From Enoplosus armatus (Eukaryota; Chordata; Actinopteri; Centrarchiformes; Enoplosidae): a DNA stretch of 64,000 bases. A program made the translations under genes and the position numbers. Below are positions 22,086 to 33,835 of this stretch, piece after piece. The notes beneath the pieces were generated by a model. That model did no database searches, was not told where the DNA came from, and saw only the letters and a program-made list of their open reading frames with translations. The stretch covers positions 22,147,108 through 22,211,107 of the forward strand of contig NC_092184.1 in NCBI RefSeq assembly GCF_043641665.1. Direction: 5' to 3'. Within the stretch, counting starts at the first letter, position 1. Each line of letters starts with the position of its first letter.

Positions 22086-25000
22086 ATGGTGAACTGCTGT
22101 GGTCTGCTAACTGCCCAGAAGGAACCAGGTACAGAGTTGTTTCTCTGATCTCCTCCATAACCTTTTTTTGTACTCACATAAAGTTCAAATTTAAAGGCTT
22201 GTATTGGCTGTAATGGGTATTGGGCACATAATCGTACCCTGCTTTGCACACTATTAGCAGAGTCATGTTGAACTACACCTTTATTGTGGTTAAAATGAAA
22301 CCTTAAGCAGCATCCTCAACAATTTGAAAAAAAAGAGAGTTTGTGTTCATTGTGCCTCCTTGTGTTTCTCTGTCAGTTCCTCTGAAGAGCGTGGAGGTGG
22401 AGCTGGAGGTGAGGGACCATGTAGCTACAGTGGTCTCCACTCTGAACTATGAGAACAAGGAGGACAAACCACTAGAGGCTGTCTTTGTCTTCCCTCTGCC
22501 TGGAGATGCTGCTGTCTGTCATTTCAGCGCTAAGATTGGACAGACGCAGATTGTAGCCGAGGTGAAGGAGAAACAGAAGGTGAGCTGGACAGTAAAGATT
22601 TACTCGCTACAGTGGAGCTTAAAAACACAGTGAAAGTTACTCACACGTGTCATCTGTACTCCAGGCTCGTGAGGAGTATGATGATGCTCTGAGCTCCGGC
22701 CAGCAGGCCTTCCTATTGGAGGAGAGCGATCAGAGTCCAGATGTATTCTCTCTGAGTGTGGGCAGTCTGCCTCCAGGAGAGAGCGCCTCCATCAGGTTGG
22801 AGTACGTCACTGAGCTGGCTGTGCAGGCTGATGACGGGCTGAGGTTTTGTCTGCCTGCTGTGCTCAACCCTCGCTACCAACCTCAGGGTAGGTTTCTTTG
22901 TGCAACACATTGGCAGCACATCATCTCACAACCATCTTCCAGAAACACTTAGAAATGCCCAAACAAAGGTTATATTTACAGTCAGTGTTTCTTACCAACA
23001 TGAGTGTATCCCCGAGATCTCTTGCGCTCTTGCGTTTCCTTCCTCATTAAACATTTGTGAAGATTTTCTTTAATATTTAAAATGCATTATTTCGATCCAC
23101 GTTTACTTGCTAGAAATCTTCTACTTCTCTGTCTTTGTGTGCGTGTTGCTACGGTTATTTGCCGTTACCGTCACCAACTGTCGATCAGCAAAATAGCGAG
23201 AAATGTTGGACAAGAACATGTGTCGCGTTGCTGCTTACTTATTTTCACGAAACAAACAAACGGTGACCCACTTGTGAGAACATTGCTCCATAGGACTACT
23301 TGTGGTCAAAACTCCACGGGGTACCTTTAACATAACTGGGAGAAGACTTAAGGGCAGACCCAGAACATGCTGGAGGGATTATACAGTATACCCCATCTGG
23401 CTTGGGAATGCCTCAGAAGGGTGTCTGGTAGTTTTTTTTTTACCAAAGGTTGTCAGTCTGTAATGTCTCTTTGATTATAACATTTCTAACTTGTTCACAG
23501 GAAGTGGAGGTAGCGGAGGTGTCCAGGTGACCTCTGTTCCAGCCTCTCTGGTGCCCTACAGTCTGTCTTTCTCTGCCCGAGTGTCCTCTCCTCGTCCAAT
23601 CTCTAAAGTAGAGTCCAACTGCTCCCTGGACCCTCTGCAGTACCTGGACACAGAGCAAACCCAGGCCACGGTAGGTAGAGTGCTAATGTGTCTGCTGTGT
23701 GTGACTGTTCCTCAATATTGACAACTTTATTTCTATTTTTGAGTGTGTTTTGTGACCTGCAGGTCAAGTTGGCTGCAGGACACAAGTTTGACAGAGATGT
23801 TGAGCTGCTGATTTATTACAAAGATGCCCACCAGCCCACTGCTGTGGTGGAGGCCGGACAGGCCTCTGCCAAGCCTGGTGAGTGCACACTTTGCAAATAA
23901 AACGTTAATTATCCTCCAACTGACTAGTTACATATGCTGGAATAAATAATAAAAGCCAGGTCTGTGGTCATTGTTCTGTCTCTCCTCTGTGTTTCAGGCA
24001 CTCTGATGGGTGATCCAGCAGTGATGCTGAGCCTGTACCCGGAGTTCCCCCAGGCTGTGATGTCTTCAGTCGCCTCATGTGGAGAGTTTGTGTTCTTATT
24101 GGATCGATCCGGAAGTATGGATTGTGCTACCAATGACAGCGAACAGCAAGAAACTCGTATTGGCAGTGCCAGGGTATTCATTGTGTGTCATAAAGTCATG
24201 CATGGTGTCCCTCTCACACACAGTGGCCTTCACCATCTTTTCTCTCTTCCCTTAAGGATACTCTGCTGCTCCTGTTGAAGAGCTTACCAGTGGGCTGCTA
24301 TTTCAACATCTTCAGTTTTGGGTCCAGCTATGAGCACATCTTCCCGTAGGTCACTCAGTCACGTGCTTCATTGTTTGATATCAGTGTTTGTAATTTAAGT
24401 CAGACAGACATATCATTGACATTGGATGATACTCTGAAACCATGGATTATGTTTAATGTCAATGTTTTTAAACATCCTCCACATCCAACATTTTTTAAAT
24501 GAATTATTCCGACAAAATCTGTTCATAGCAACTACAGTACAGTTAAGACCTGCTTAAGATCAAGGGAAGACTAAAAAAAGATGTGAAATACTGAATTGTG
24601 TAGAAGTTAGTAGCGCCATACAAACATCCACCACCTGACCTCCTCTATTTGTGTGTTTGTGATGGCAGTAAGAGTGTGGAGTACAGCCAGAAGACCATGG
24701 AAGAGGCTCTGAAGAAAGTTGAACATATGGGTGCTGATCTGGGAGGAACAGAGATCCTTGAGCCCCTCAAACACATTTACAGCCAGCCCTGCATTCCCAA
24801 ACAACCCAGACAAGTAATACACACAACACTCACACACACTTGCACTGTAGCGTAGGGTTATATCTCCAAATATCCAAAGTAAGAGTTGGGTGCCAGACAG
24901 AAAAATAATCACAATCCTATAACCTGTCACTTTTAAACAAATTGGATAGATAACCCGGATAGCTTGTTACCCTCGCTACAAGTGGTAGACACATGCAAAC

Positions 25001-28000
25001 ATACAAAAAAATGCCATACAGTTAAGTCATCAACACTAGGGGCTCTGTTTTTATACTGTGCAACCCATTGAAAAGGCCTCAATTCATCCACTCACTGGCA
25101 CCTACTGTTCTTGTCACACCTTTCCAAGTAAAATCTTGAACAAACCAGTTCATTCAGCGCTCATTCCTACCACACCTTAGTTGTTCTTTACACTTTGCCA
25201 TAAAAAAACGTAACAGTGACAGAAACAGCAATCTGACACAGCTGTCAGAATGTGGGTGTGACGTTATGCAACTTTAAGTGAAATGTAAACTCTCCACCTT
25301 AGCTATTCGTCTTCACTGACGGAGAGGTGGGGAACACCAAAGAAGTCATCAATCTGGTGAAGAAGAATTCAGGTTCCCACAGGTGAAACCACAACGAACA
25401 CCCACACAATTCCCAGAATGTGCCCCATGTCGTTGTGCTGTGTGTGTTAAAAACCCAACTCTGGTATTGTAGGTGTTTCTCTTTTGGGATTGGGGAAGGG
25501 GCCAGCTCTGCTCTTATCAATGGGTTGGCCAAGGAGGGAGGAGGTCACGCTCAGTTCATCGCAGGGAGTGACAGGATGCAACCCAAAGTAAGACATCAGT
25601 CATTTTAACAATGTGAATAATAAATGCAATTTGGAGAGAATACAAATGTGAGTATATATTGTTACTCATCAGGTGATGCAGTCGCTGAGATTTGCTCTGC
25701 AGCCAGCTGTGGAGGACATCTCAGTCACGTGGGATTTGCCAAAGGGAGTCTCTGTCACTGTCCTGTCTCCACCAATAACAGCAATTTTCCAGGGTCAGAG
25801 GTCGCTGGTTTATGCCCAGCTCACTGGACAGGTAGGAGCAGCACCATCTCATAGTGAAATGACGAGATGAGGTTTCCAACACTGCAATGCTTTCTCAGAG
25901 TTCAGAGGCAGCAGAGGGCTGTGTGACGGTGAAGTACAGTCTGGCCGGTCATCCCTCTCAGAACCTGCTCCACTTCGGTCTCAAACCTGCACAGGACTCG
26001 GGGTAAAACAGAGTATCTTTGGGTTTTATGTGTAAAGTGAAGTGGTTGCAAGGGGTAATACAATTTCATCTCAATCTCTCATCTCAATTTCAATCCATTC
26101 CACACTCATCCCAGTGTAACTCATCCCTTTAAAACTTAGACTTGACGATGATTGCAAAGAAACTGGGTGGAAGTGAAAAGATGCAAAGTGGATTCTGAAG
26201 TGGATACACAATATAGAATATTCATTGTACCATGTACCAGAGCATTTATTAACCGAAGCTAGTTTGCAGCGTTTGTTCCTACATGGGCTTTTATGTGAAA
26301 TATGGTGTTTACAACGGAAAGAGACAAGGTACAGTGAAACAACATTAAAAATAAAGATTATAAAAGTCAAAATGCCAATAAAGATTTAATAGTAGCCATG
26401 TATTGAGACTGATTTACAAGAATAGCCCTCTCAAATATAATCATGGAAAACACGGCAGTTTTTACCTTTCATAATAATGAAAGGTAAAATTCACCTGTGT
26501 TTACATCTCTGTCCTGTGTGCAGATTAACAGTCCACAGGTTGGCTGCTCGGACTCTGATTCGCTCCCTGGAGATGGAGGAGAGAGAAGATGAAGGAGAGC
26601 AAGATGGAGGAGTGAAGAAGAAGGTGGTGGAGCTCAGTGTCCAATCAGGAGTGAGCAGTGCCTTCACTGCCTTCATTGCTGTCAACAAAGGCGACGGCGA
26701 GGCGGTTCAAGGACCTCTGGTGCGCAGAAATGTTCCAACACCCAGTGAGTGTAAATACACAACTAAAGTCACCCTCTAGTTAAGAGATACTATAGCTGAC
26801 CATGAATAATAGTGTAAAGAAGCACGATGATGTGCTGCTTAACATTAAGAAAGTCATAAATAATTTACATATGATTGTAGTATTTAGTATTTAATTAAGT
26901 ATTTCATTGGATATATGAGCTAGCATTTGTTCTTTGCATGATCACATCTGCTCACATGTTCCCATATCAATGTGCTTGCATGGAAAAACTTTAACTTTAT
27001 ATTTTACGCATTATTTAACTCCTTGTTGTCAGTCATTATGATAAGCTCAGAAACCAGTAGTTTAGTTGATTTTTTTTCTTGACCCTTTTTTTCTTTTAAT
27101 TTATTTAAATCTTAAAGTGCTGATGATGGCTTGCAGTATGCCGCCGCCGCGTATTATGATGATGTCCTGTAGTGGTCCACCCATGAGGAACAGTAAGTAA
27201 AAAGAGGCAGCTTAGTCTAAATTATTGTTCTGGTTATAAAACTTCACTGGTGCTGATAAAGGGATCTGCATGGAATTTATGAAAAACCTGAGGGTTTATA
27301 TGAAATATTTTTGCCCCAGCACAACTGTTATCAGTTTATTATCAGATATGATATTTTTGCCCCAGCTAATGATTTAATATCCACTGTCTTTTTTTATCTC
27401 AGTGTGTGTTGGGGCGATTAGCAGGTCTTCTGTTGTTCAAGACATTGGTGAGTCAAAGGTTCATTGACTTTTTGAACACATACTGGTGTATTTCTGAACA
27501 CAAAAGTACACGAGGGCACTTGTTACTTAATGCTTCAGTACTACTGTAATGTGTATGGAAATAATTTGCTATTGTAACACAGCATTTCTTCTGAGAAAGC
27601 AGATTTTGAAGATGAAGAAGACTGCTGCGAAGTGTACAGTGACGGAGGTATCTGTTTTGTTTCAGTGGTACACACCCTTCATAGACTTGACAACATCTAT
27701 TGATTCTTCTTAAACAGACTGATACTTCCTAAAGAATGAATGCGGAATTTTTTTTTGTATGTTTGTACGCATTGCTCAGAGTTCACTTACAGGTGCGCAC
27801 ATTCTCCCGTCAAGTTTGTTTTTATAGAGCACAACTTTTGCGTGGGAAGTGGCGTACGCCTCTTTCAGGCCTCGTTTTATGTGTACTCAGTGGTTATAAA
27901 TGAGAACCCAGGTAATGCTTCTTATCTGAAAACTGATCCAAATATGAGCCGTGAACACACATAAATCTGGCTGTAAATGCTCCTGTAATTATTTATCTAA

Positions 28001-29240
28001 GACTGAATCTATAACAGACACCTGAATTTAATAACTTCATGTGAGGATGAATTGTGTCATATTTATCCTAAATTACTTTTTCCCTTTTGTGACTAGATCT
28101 AGACTTGAGCCAGATATTAGCTCTAGTGTTTTTCTACAACTTAGTTATGCATTGTCTTCATAATATATTTGATTTGAAGTAGAAGCCATATTAAATATGA
28201 AAGCAAAGGTATTATTTGGACATTTGCAAAAGAAAACAGTAGACTGATCTACTGAGATCATTTCATCTAGGCACTTTTTTTAAATTTTTCAAGAGTTTCA
28301 AGTCGCCATGTCCAAACAGCCTCGCAGTGACCCTTTGCTGCAGTTGGTCTCCCTCCAGAAGGCATCTGGCTGCTGGGTGCTTGATCCAGCTGTGGCTGCT
28401 GCACTGGGGAAGACCAGTGAGGAGGTGGAGAACATAAAACCTTCAGCGGTGAGTCACTGTCAAAAATAATAACACAAATTAATAGTCTTTTATATGAAGC
28501 AATTCATATAAAAGACAGGAAATTGTTAAATACTCTTACAAAGAGGAGCCAAAACAACAAGGCTATACAGTATGTATAATAATAACAAAAAGGCAAGCTA
28601 AGATACAAAGAATCTATGGAAATGAGTCTGCAGCAGAATTTGAGGGGATTGTGATTAACAGCCGCCAGTCATCCCTCAGTGTGGCAAACAGCATGGTGGT
28701 GTTCAAACTGCAATTAAACCAGTAGAAACGTCAGCTGCTGTGTTCTTTATGAGCTGAAGATGAGCGTGACAAAGATGTCAGGGCTGTTCAGTAACACACT
28801 GAGTTTGACGCCCTCCTGTGGTATTTTTAACCACATATTTATGAAAGTCTTTGACCATATCTGTGAAGAGCTCACATGAAAGTATAACTACATGTCTTTT
28901 TCTTTGATCTGGTGAATTAGGTGAACCAGGAAGTGTGGGCCACCATTCTGGCTCTGATCTGGCTTCATGGGTTTAAGATGGATGCTCAGGAAGAGTGGGA
29001 GCTTCTGGCCATGAAGGCTGTGTCATGGCTCCGTGCTCAGAATGGTAATGACCATAATAATAAGTGCTGATCTGCTGTTTCTAACAGTGTGTGCTGGTTA
29101 AAGCCAGGTGTTTGCCCACATTCAAGTCTCCTCTGCTGACGACCTGTTTTGTGTTTTCAGCACCGTGTGTGACAGAGTGTGTGGAAGCTGGAAATGCACT
29201 GTTGGGTTGCAACGTGCAGAAAGACGCCCTGGGACTCTGA
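22086..29240 (+). CDS. vwa5a: VWA5A-like protein, tandem copy B (VIT + VWA domains), 19 coding exons, 788 aa
   Basis: Exons: 22086-22128, 22377-22579, 22665-22887, 23501-23670, 23763-23877, 23998-24173, 24257-24345, 24669-24813, 25303-25382, 25473-25587, 25673-25831, 25899-26002, 26524-26744, 27118-27192, 27403-27447, 27603-27647, 28294-28448, 28921-29044, 29161-29240; 2367 nt in frame, ending TGA. Exon for exon it matches copy A in order, phase and mostly length, and several exons and introns are nearly identical. The VIT domain is intact. MIDAS residues are D287-R-S-G-S291, T367 and D394. It differs in three ways: two residues fewer after the GSGGSGG turn, a different 20-residue stretch after the MIDAS motif, and an unrelated linker (~615-670) made of a Met/Pro part, a short spacer and an acidic DFEDEEDCCEVYSDG exon. 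The acceptor of exon 17 could be 28294 or 28303; both keep frame. Function is as for VWA5A and unknown in detail. Confidence 0.92.
23331..23432 (+). mobile_element. 3' end of a non-LTR retrotransposon reading frame in copy B intron
   Basis: Translation gives GRPRTCWRDYTVYPIWLGNA, a decayed form of the GRPRTRWRDY...LAWERLG motif at the C-terminus of common fish LINE reverse-transcriptase ORFs. Copy A lacks it at the matching intron and carries a different repeat there. Confidence 0.65.
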
Positions 29241-29437
29241 GGTTTTTTATTAAAGTGGAGAAGAAACAGATTTACTCCATCCTCCAACCTTTACATTGGA
29301 TGCTACTCTTTGCACTACCTGTCAAATATTGTGTGCCTTAGTATATTTGCACTGTGCTTCATCTGTCCAGGATCAGCCATGTAACGAGGCAATTAATTGT
29401 TTTTCTGTTTTGCGCCTTTAATATGTTACGAAGCAAC

Positions 29438-29443
29438 ATTAAA
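29438..29443 (+). terminator. Possible polyadenylation signal (ATTAAA) of copy B
   Basis: ATTAAA about 200 nt after the stop, at the end of the block homologous to the copy A 3' UTR. The weaker ATTAAA at 29249 is an alternative. Confidence 0.35.
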
Positions 29444-30203
29444 GTTTAATCCTTGGACCTGAAACTTCATTCATGAGTCATGCTTAAAGGCAGAGTGCAG
29501 AGTTTGACACCAGAAGGCTGTTTTCACATTCGTCTGCTGAAGGAGAGAAGTTTCTCTCTGCTGACTTCATATGAGCAGGACATTGTGACATCACAACTAG
29601 CTTTCAAATTAAAAAAGAATTTGCATAGTCATGTTTTTTTCTGGATGTTTAAATGAGGGTGAGGGTATTTTTATGTGTCTAAAAACATGCCTGGCGGGTT
29701 GTTAATTTGTGCTGCCAGCAGATGAAGCAGGAATTTGTGAGCTAAATGTGTGGAATTGGATTGGCGTCAAATCGCGAATACAGCTCGCCACCCACACTGT
29801 GCTCCTGTGGAACAAATCAAACATACCCCGTAGGTGTGACTGGGATTTCACAGTGTCGGGTGTGTGCTGCAGCAGCTGGACAGTTCCTTTTTTATAATCC
29901 AACAAAACTTGTAGGATTGTAGCCTCTCTGAGGCAGGCGTTTCGTCTGTATGTTTATTTAAATAGTCCCAAGATGACGCAGTTCTTAGCTGTAATTCATG
30001 TTAATGTAAGTTAGATTGGATTTAGTTATTTATAATTAGTTAATTTGACAAGATCCATTGTAGAACTATTTGACCTACGTAATAATACCTAAATAATGAT
30101 AACATTACCACTGCAGATGTCTGTATGTGTGTTTGTGGAGTATTAGGTTAAATGATACTTTAAAAACATAGCAAGATTAGCGCCAGCTAGCTTCCCAGCT
30201 AAC

Positions 30204-30293
30204 AGGGAACGTTCCCTACAGGTTCTTTAAAGGTTTGTTAAAAAACGACCTTAAGGGAACCTTTAGAGAACGTTCCCTGAAGGTTCTCTAAAG
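30204..30293. repeat. Palindromic GGAACGTTCC repeat cluster
   Basis: AGGGAACGTTCCCT (30204-30217) is a perfect 14-bp palindrome. At 30261-30271 CTTTAGAGAAC pairs with GTTCTCTAAAG at 30283-30293. AGGTTCTTTAAAGG and AAGGGAACCTTT lie between. Such GTTCCC/GGAACC clusters occur widely in fish; the family name is not assigned. Confidence 0.7.
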
Positions 30294-31135
30294 AGTTATT
30301 CCAAATAACCTTTAACCACGGTCCGGACTTTGAGAAGTCCCACGACCCTAACTTTTGGTTGGAGTATTGCTAAGTCTTAAAACTGGTGTTAACCTTTGCA
30401 AACTGTTTATTTTTTTATTTAATTCATGATTTGAGTGTATCAAATCCGATATTCCCAGGAAGGAGACAGTTCTCACTCAAAAGACATCTGTAGCTGAGAC
30501 CAACACACACTCACAGTGGCTCATGATATAAATCCTCACACACCTGTGTGACACACTCACTGAGCTGTTAGTGCTTGTTTCGCCTTACTAGACCAACTGT
30601 CATGGCATATAATGTCCCTCGCTCTTTTGTTGTTTGTGCCTGTTAGATTTGAGTCCAGTTCAGAACAAAGACTCGAGGCCAGTTGAATCTTCTACTTCTA
30701 ACGTGATAGTGAGTCACTATTTCACGTAGTTTCTCTTTTCGGTGTTGCACTTTTCAGACTGTCCCCGCTTCACCGGCGGCACATGCAGACCAATGTTATT
30801 TGTCCAGCCGGAGGACGGCTCCTTCTGACGAAAATTAGGTTGTTGCTCGTTATAGGCTATAATATAACTATATTATAAGATGAGTTACAGTTGAAGTCTT
30901 AGCTTTAACCGCTCCTATTGTGTTAACTTATAAAAAGCAGTAGGAAACTACCTCAAACTGTCCCGGGACACTGAAATCCTTCTCTTCAAAGGCAGGCATC
31001 TCCTCCCCGTATCTGTACGTATCAAAGATAGACACTATTGAAGGAAAATCAGCCTTCACCACATGAAGAGCAAAGAAAACAAAAACTGGAAACCCCCCCG
31101 GAAGTTACTGTTCAGAGTTCAGACTCTGAGCAAGC

Positions 31136-31146
31136 GAAACCGAAAC
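31136..31146 (+). promoter_or_regulatory. ISRE-like motif GAAACCGAAAC upstream of copy C
   Basis: The 11-mer fits the GAAANNGAAAC core bound by IRF/STAT complexes and lies about 450 bp upstream of the copy C ATG exon. Related AACCGAAAC strings occur in both arms of the inverted repeat upstream of copy A. One motif match is weak evidence of function. Confidence 0.25.
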
Positions 31147-31590
31147 GTACCGCAATAAAACTGTGATTATATATATTATATATATATATATATTTCACAG
31201 TGCAGGATTACTGGAAATATGGAGAGTGCGTCTGCGCGTGTGTGTGTGCACGCGTCCCAGGGGCGTGGCAGTTAGGGACTGTCCAAAAGTCTCATGCAAA
31301 AGCCACCATAGAGATTTACAACTGAAACTGTTCTACATGCATGTAAATAATGTTTCAGTGTTTCAAACGTGGGGCGGGGGTTAGCCTTTTCTCATCCTAG
31401 ATTTATATTTAATCTCTCGGTTTGTGTGATTTATTACCTTTTTTTTAAGTCACACATAAAATGGCTTTTGTTTGCGCCATTATGTTATATCGTGTTTAAA
31501 TGGGTTACATCATTTTATATTCCTAAATTTAAACATTTTCCAGCTTTTTTTAGGAAGTGAAACGAGGTTCTGTCCCTCTCCCGACTCCAG

Positions 31591-32115
31591 GTAGAAAGAT
31601 GAACTGCTGTGGTCTGCTAACTGCCAAGCGGGAAGCAGGTACAGAGTTGCACCCTGTGAGATTAACAGATGCTGTCCTGCTGTGTTGTACCAACCTATTT
31701 CTCCTTTTACTTCATATGTAATGAAGACGTACGATTGTTCAAACCATCCAGCAGCATTTTCCCTTTGTGCTGTCTCGTGCCTCTTTGATTTCTTTTTTCT
31801 CCTGTCGTGCCTGCTCCATGTTTTTTTCTTTACATTTTGGTGAATTAGGTGAACCAGGAAGTGTGGGCCACCATTCTGGCTCTGATCTGGCTTCATGGGT
31901 TTAAGATGGATGCTCAGGAAGAGTGGGAGCTTCTGGCCATGAAGGCTGTGTCATGGCTCCGTGCGCAGAATGGTAATGACCATAATAATAAGTGCTGATC
32001 TGCTGTTTCTAACAGTGTGTGCTGGTTAAAATCATTATTTTGTGTTTTTGTGTGTGTGGAAGCTGGAAATGCACTGTTGGGTTGCAACGTGCAGAAAGAC
32101 GCCCTGGGGCTCTGA
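31591..32115 (+). pseudogene. VWA5A-like copy C, relic: first coding exon plus the last two exons
   Basis: The exon 31591-31638 has a good acceptor (CCGACTCCAG) and encodes MNCCGLLTAKREA up to an intact donor GTACAG. The next recognisable unit is the penultimate-exon homologue 31849-31972, with acceptor and donor kept. Joining them shifts frame and stops after about 31 codons. The final-exon homologue around 32053-32115 has lost its acceptor and its first ~20 nt. All exons for the VIT and VWA domains are missing. The intron between includes a block (31738-31790) matching the copy A intron at 18570-18620 that B lacks, whereas the 31849 exon begins GTGAACCAG like B. Confidence 0.85.
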
Positions 32116-32336
32116 GGTTTTCATTAAACTGGCTTCTCATACAGGATTCACTCTGCCCTATAACCTTTACTTTATCAACTTTGCAATTTTGCGCTATTCA
32201 CATTTAATTATGCAGCTGTTTGTTTAACCTCTTGGAAATTAATTGATTTGTAGACTCTGTAGATACTGCATCTATCCAGGCTCAGACATGTGACAGAGAG
32301 TTGTTCTTTAAACCTTCCTGTCAGGTTGTGTATGAA

Positions 32337-32342
32337 AATAAA
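32337..32342 (+). terminator. AATAAA downstream of the copy C relic
   Basis: A canonical hexamer (GAAAATAAAACC) lies about 220 nt after the homologue of the VWA5A stop codon, in a position comparable to the copy B ATTAAA. Confidence 0.4.
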
Positions 32343-32419
32343 ACCTGGACCTCTGATGAAGAATATGTGACTGAAGAAATAAGAGCCCCTCAGCCTCATG
32401 TGTGACGTTTGCAGAGGCT

Positions 32420-32545
32420 GTACCTGACCTTGATGAGGACTCATCAAGATTCAGAGACATTCAATCATACCTCTCACCCAGTGTTTCCTTTCAGTGACAA
32501 GACATGATATTATGTGCCTTTGTGAAACATAATTCCCAAAAAAGA
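32420..32545. repeat. First unit of a ~125-bp direct duplication
   Basis: Contains TACCTGACCTTGATGAGG, AGACATTCAATCATACCTCT and CAGTGACAAGACATGATATT. It is repeated with scattered changes at 33705-33835, about 1.3 kb downstream, same orientation. Confidence 0.75.
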
Positions 32546-33704
32546 TCAACACATCTTTTCATGAAGAGTGTGAACTCTATAAAAGTGTGAGAACATGACG
32601 AAGGCACTAATATACACCGAGCATTCGCAAAACTGACGGACACGGATTTAAAAGGAAGTTGGCTATATTATGACAGTTGGCTGTGATAATTGTGTTTCTA
32701 AAGTGGCTGATTTAACCAATTCCATTTCTTTTTTTCACGCGATAGCTGATCATGAAATGTGTTATTGATAATGCCTGGAGAGACCAGGAGTATGTCAAGT
32801 ATATGCAGCCCTGTAGTTTACAGTATAATATTTCTATAAGGATTCATAAAGTAAGGTACATTCTTTTAAATAATCACTACAGTATTCCTACAATATCTAT
32901 TATCATTAATAGCAATGTGTTATTAATATTTCACCTACAGTGTTCAGCTGGAAGTAGTTCAACATGTGAGATGCAGAGTCTTCCCCGTTATTTGGAGAGC
33001 CTCATTATGAGCAAAATGAATAAAAAAACAGGATACCTACAAATCAAACAATATCTATTCCTTTTCTTCCTTTACTTCATGCCACTGAGACCACTTTAAG
33101 ACCTTCACCCTGGTCTTTCACTGCCACCTGGTGGTCAGTATGTGTACGACTTCCTGCACAGCACAACGCCACAAGCTCCCTGGCTACTTTCTGCTTTGTG
33201 CCCACTTCTCTGGAGAGTCAGCAGCTTCTGTTGTTGATGATATAAAGTTGTAACCTCCTGTTCTTCACAGTGAAAAGATCATAGATGAGATGAGAAATAT
33301 GCCATGTGGTAGCAGAATATTGATTATTATTCTTTATCTACAGCAACAGCTATCTTAAATGTGTGTTGACAAGAGTTTACAGAAGAGTGTGTGTGATGCT
33401 CGCATTTAACAAATCAGGTGGATATCTTCCAAAGTTACACTGAGACGTCTGAAGCCTCACATGAACTTAAACTTTAATAAACTTTTTAGATTAGATCAAT
33501 TTTGAAATTATTTTTTTTGCACAGAAAGAGGATTGTGGATTTTGTCCCCCATCACTTACATTGAAATCACATTCTTAATGTCCAGCATGAACAGTAGGAA
33601 AACCTGTTTCAGTGTTCATAAGGACTCCTGCCTGTTGCTTTAAGACTTAGTTGAAAAATGATGAAATTATCCTTTAATCTGAAAAGATATTTCACCCAGA
33701 AAAT

Positions 33705-33835
33705 CCTCTACCTGACCTTGTTGAGGTCTAGATTCAGAGCCCAGAGAGACATTCAATCATATCTCTCGCCCAGTTTTTCCTTTCAGTGACATGATCTGAT
33801 ATTACGTGCCTTTGTGATACATAATTCACACTGAG
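33705..33835. repeat. Second unit of the ~125-bp direct duplication
   Basis: CTACCTGACCTTGTTGAGGT, AGACATTCAATCATATCTCT and CAGTGACATGATCTGATATT match 32420-32545. The sequence between the units (32546-33704) shows no supported exon. Confidence 0.75.

Larger units (their letters stand above)
29444..31590. other. Gap between copy B and the copy C relic
   Basis: No exon is supported. An open stretch near 29709-29897 is open on both strands and has no splice context. The gap contains a GTTCCC-type palindromic repeat (30204-30293), GC-richer DNA at 30720-30830, an interferon-response-like motif at 31136 and an (AT)n tract at 31169-31192. Confidence 0.5.

Noticed and set aside
29709..29897. Open frame on both strands downstream of copy B
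   Set aside because: No splice sites, no family resemblance and open in both directions; likely repeat-derived or chance.
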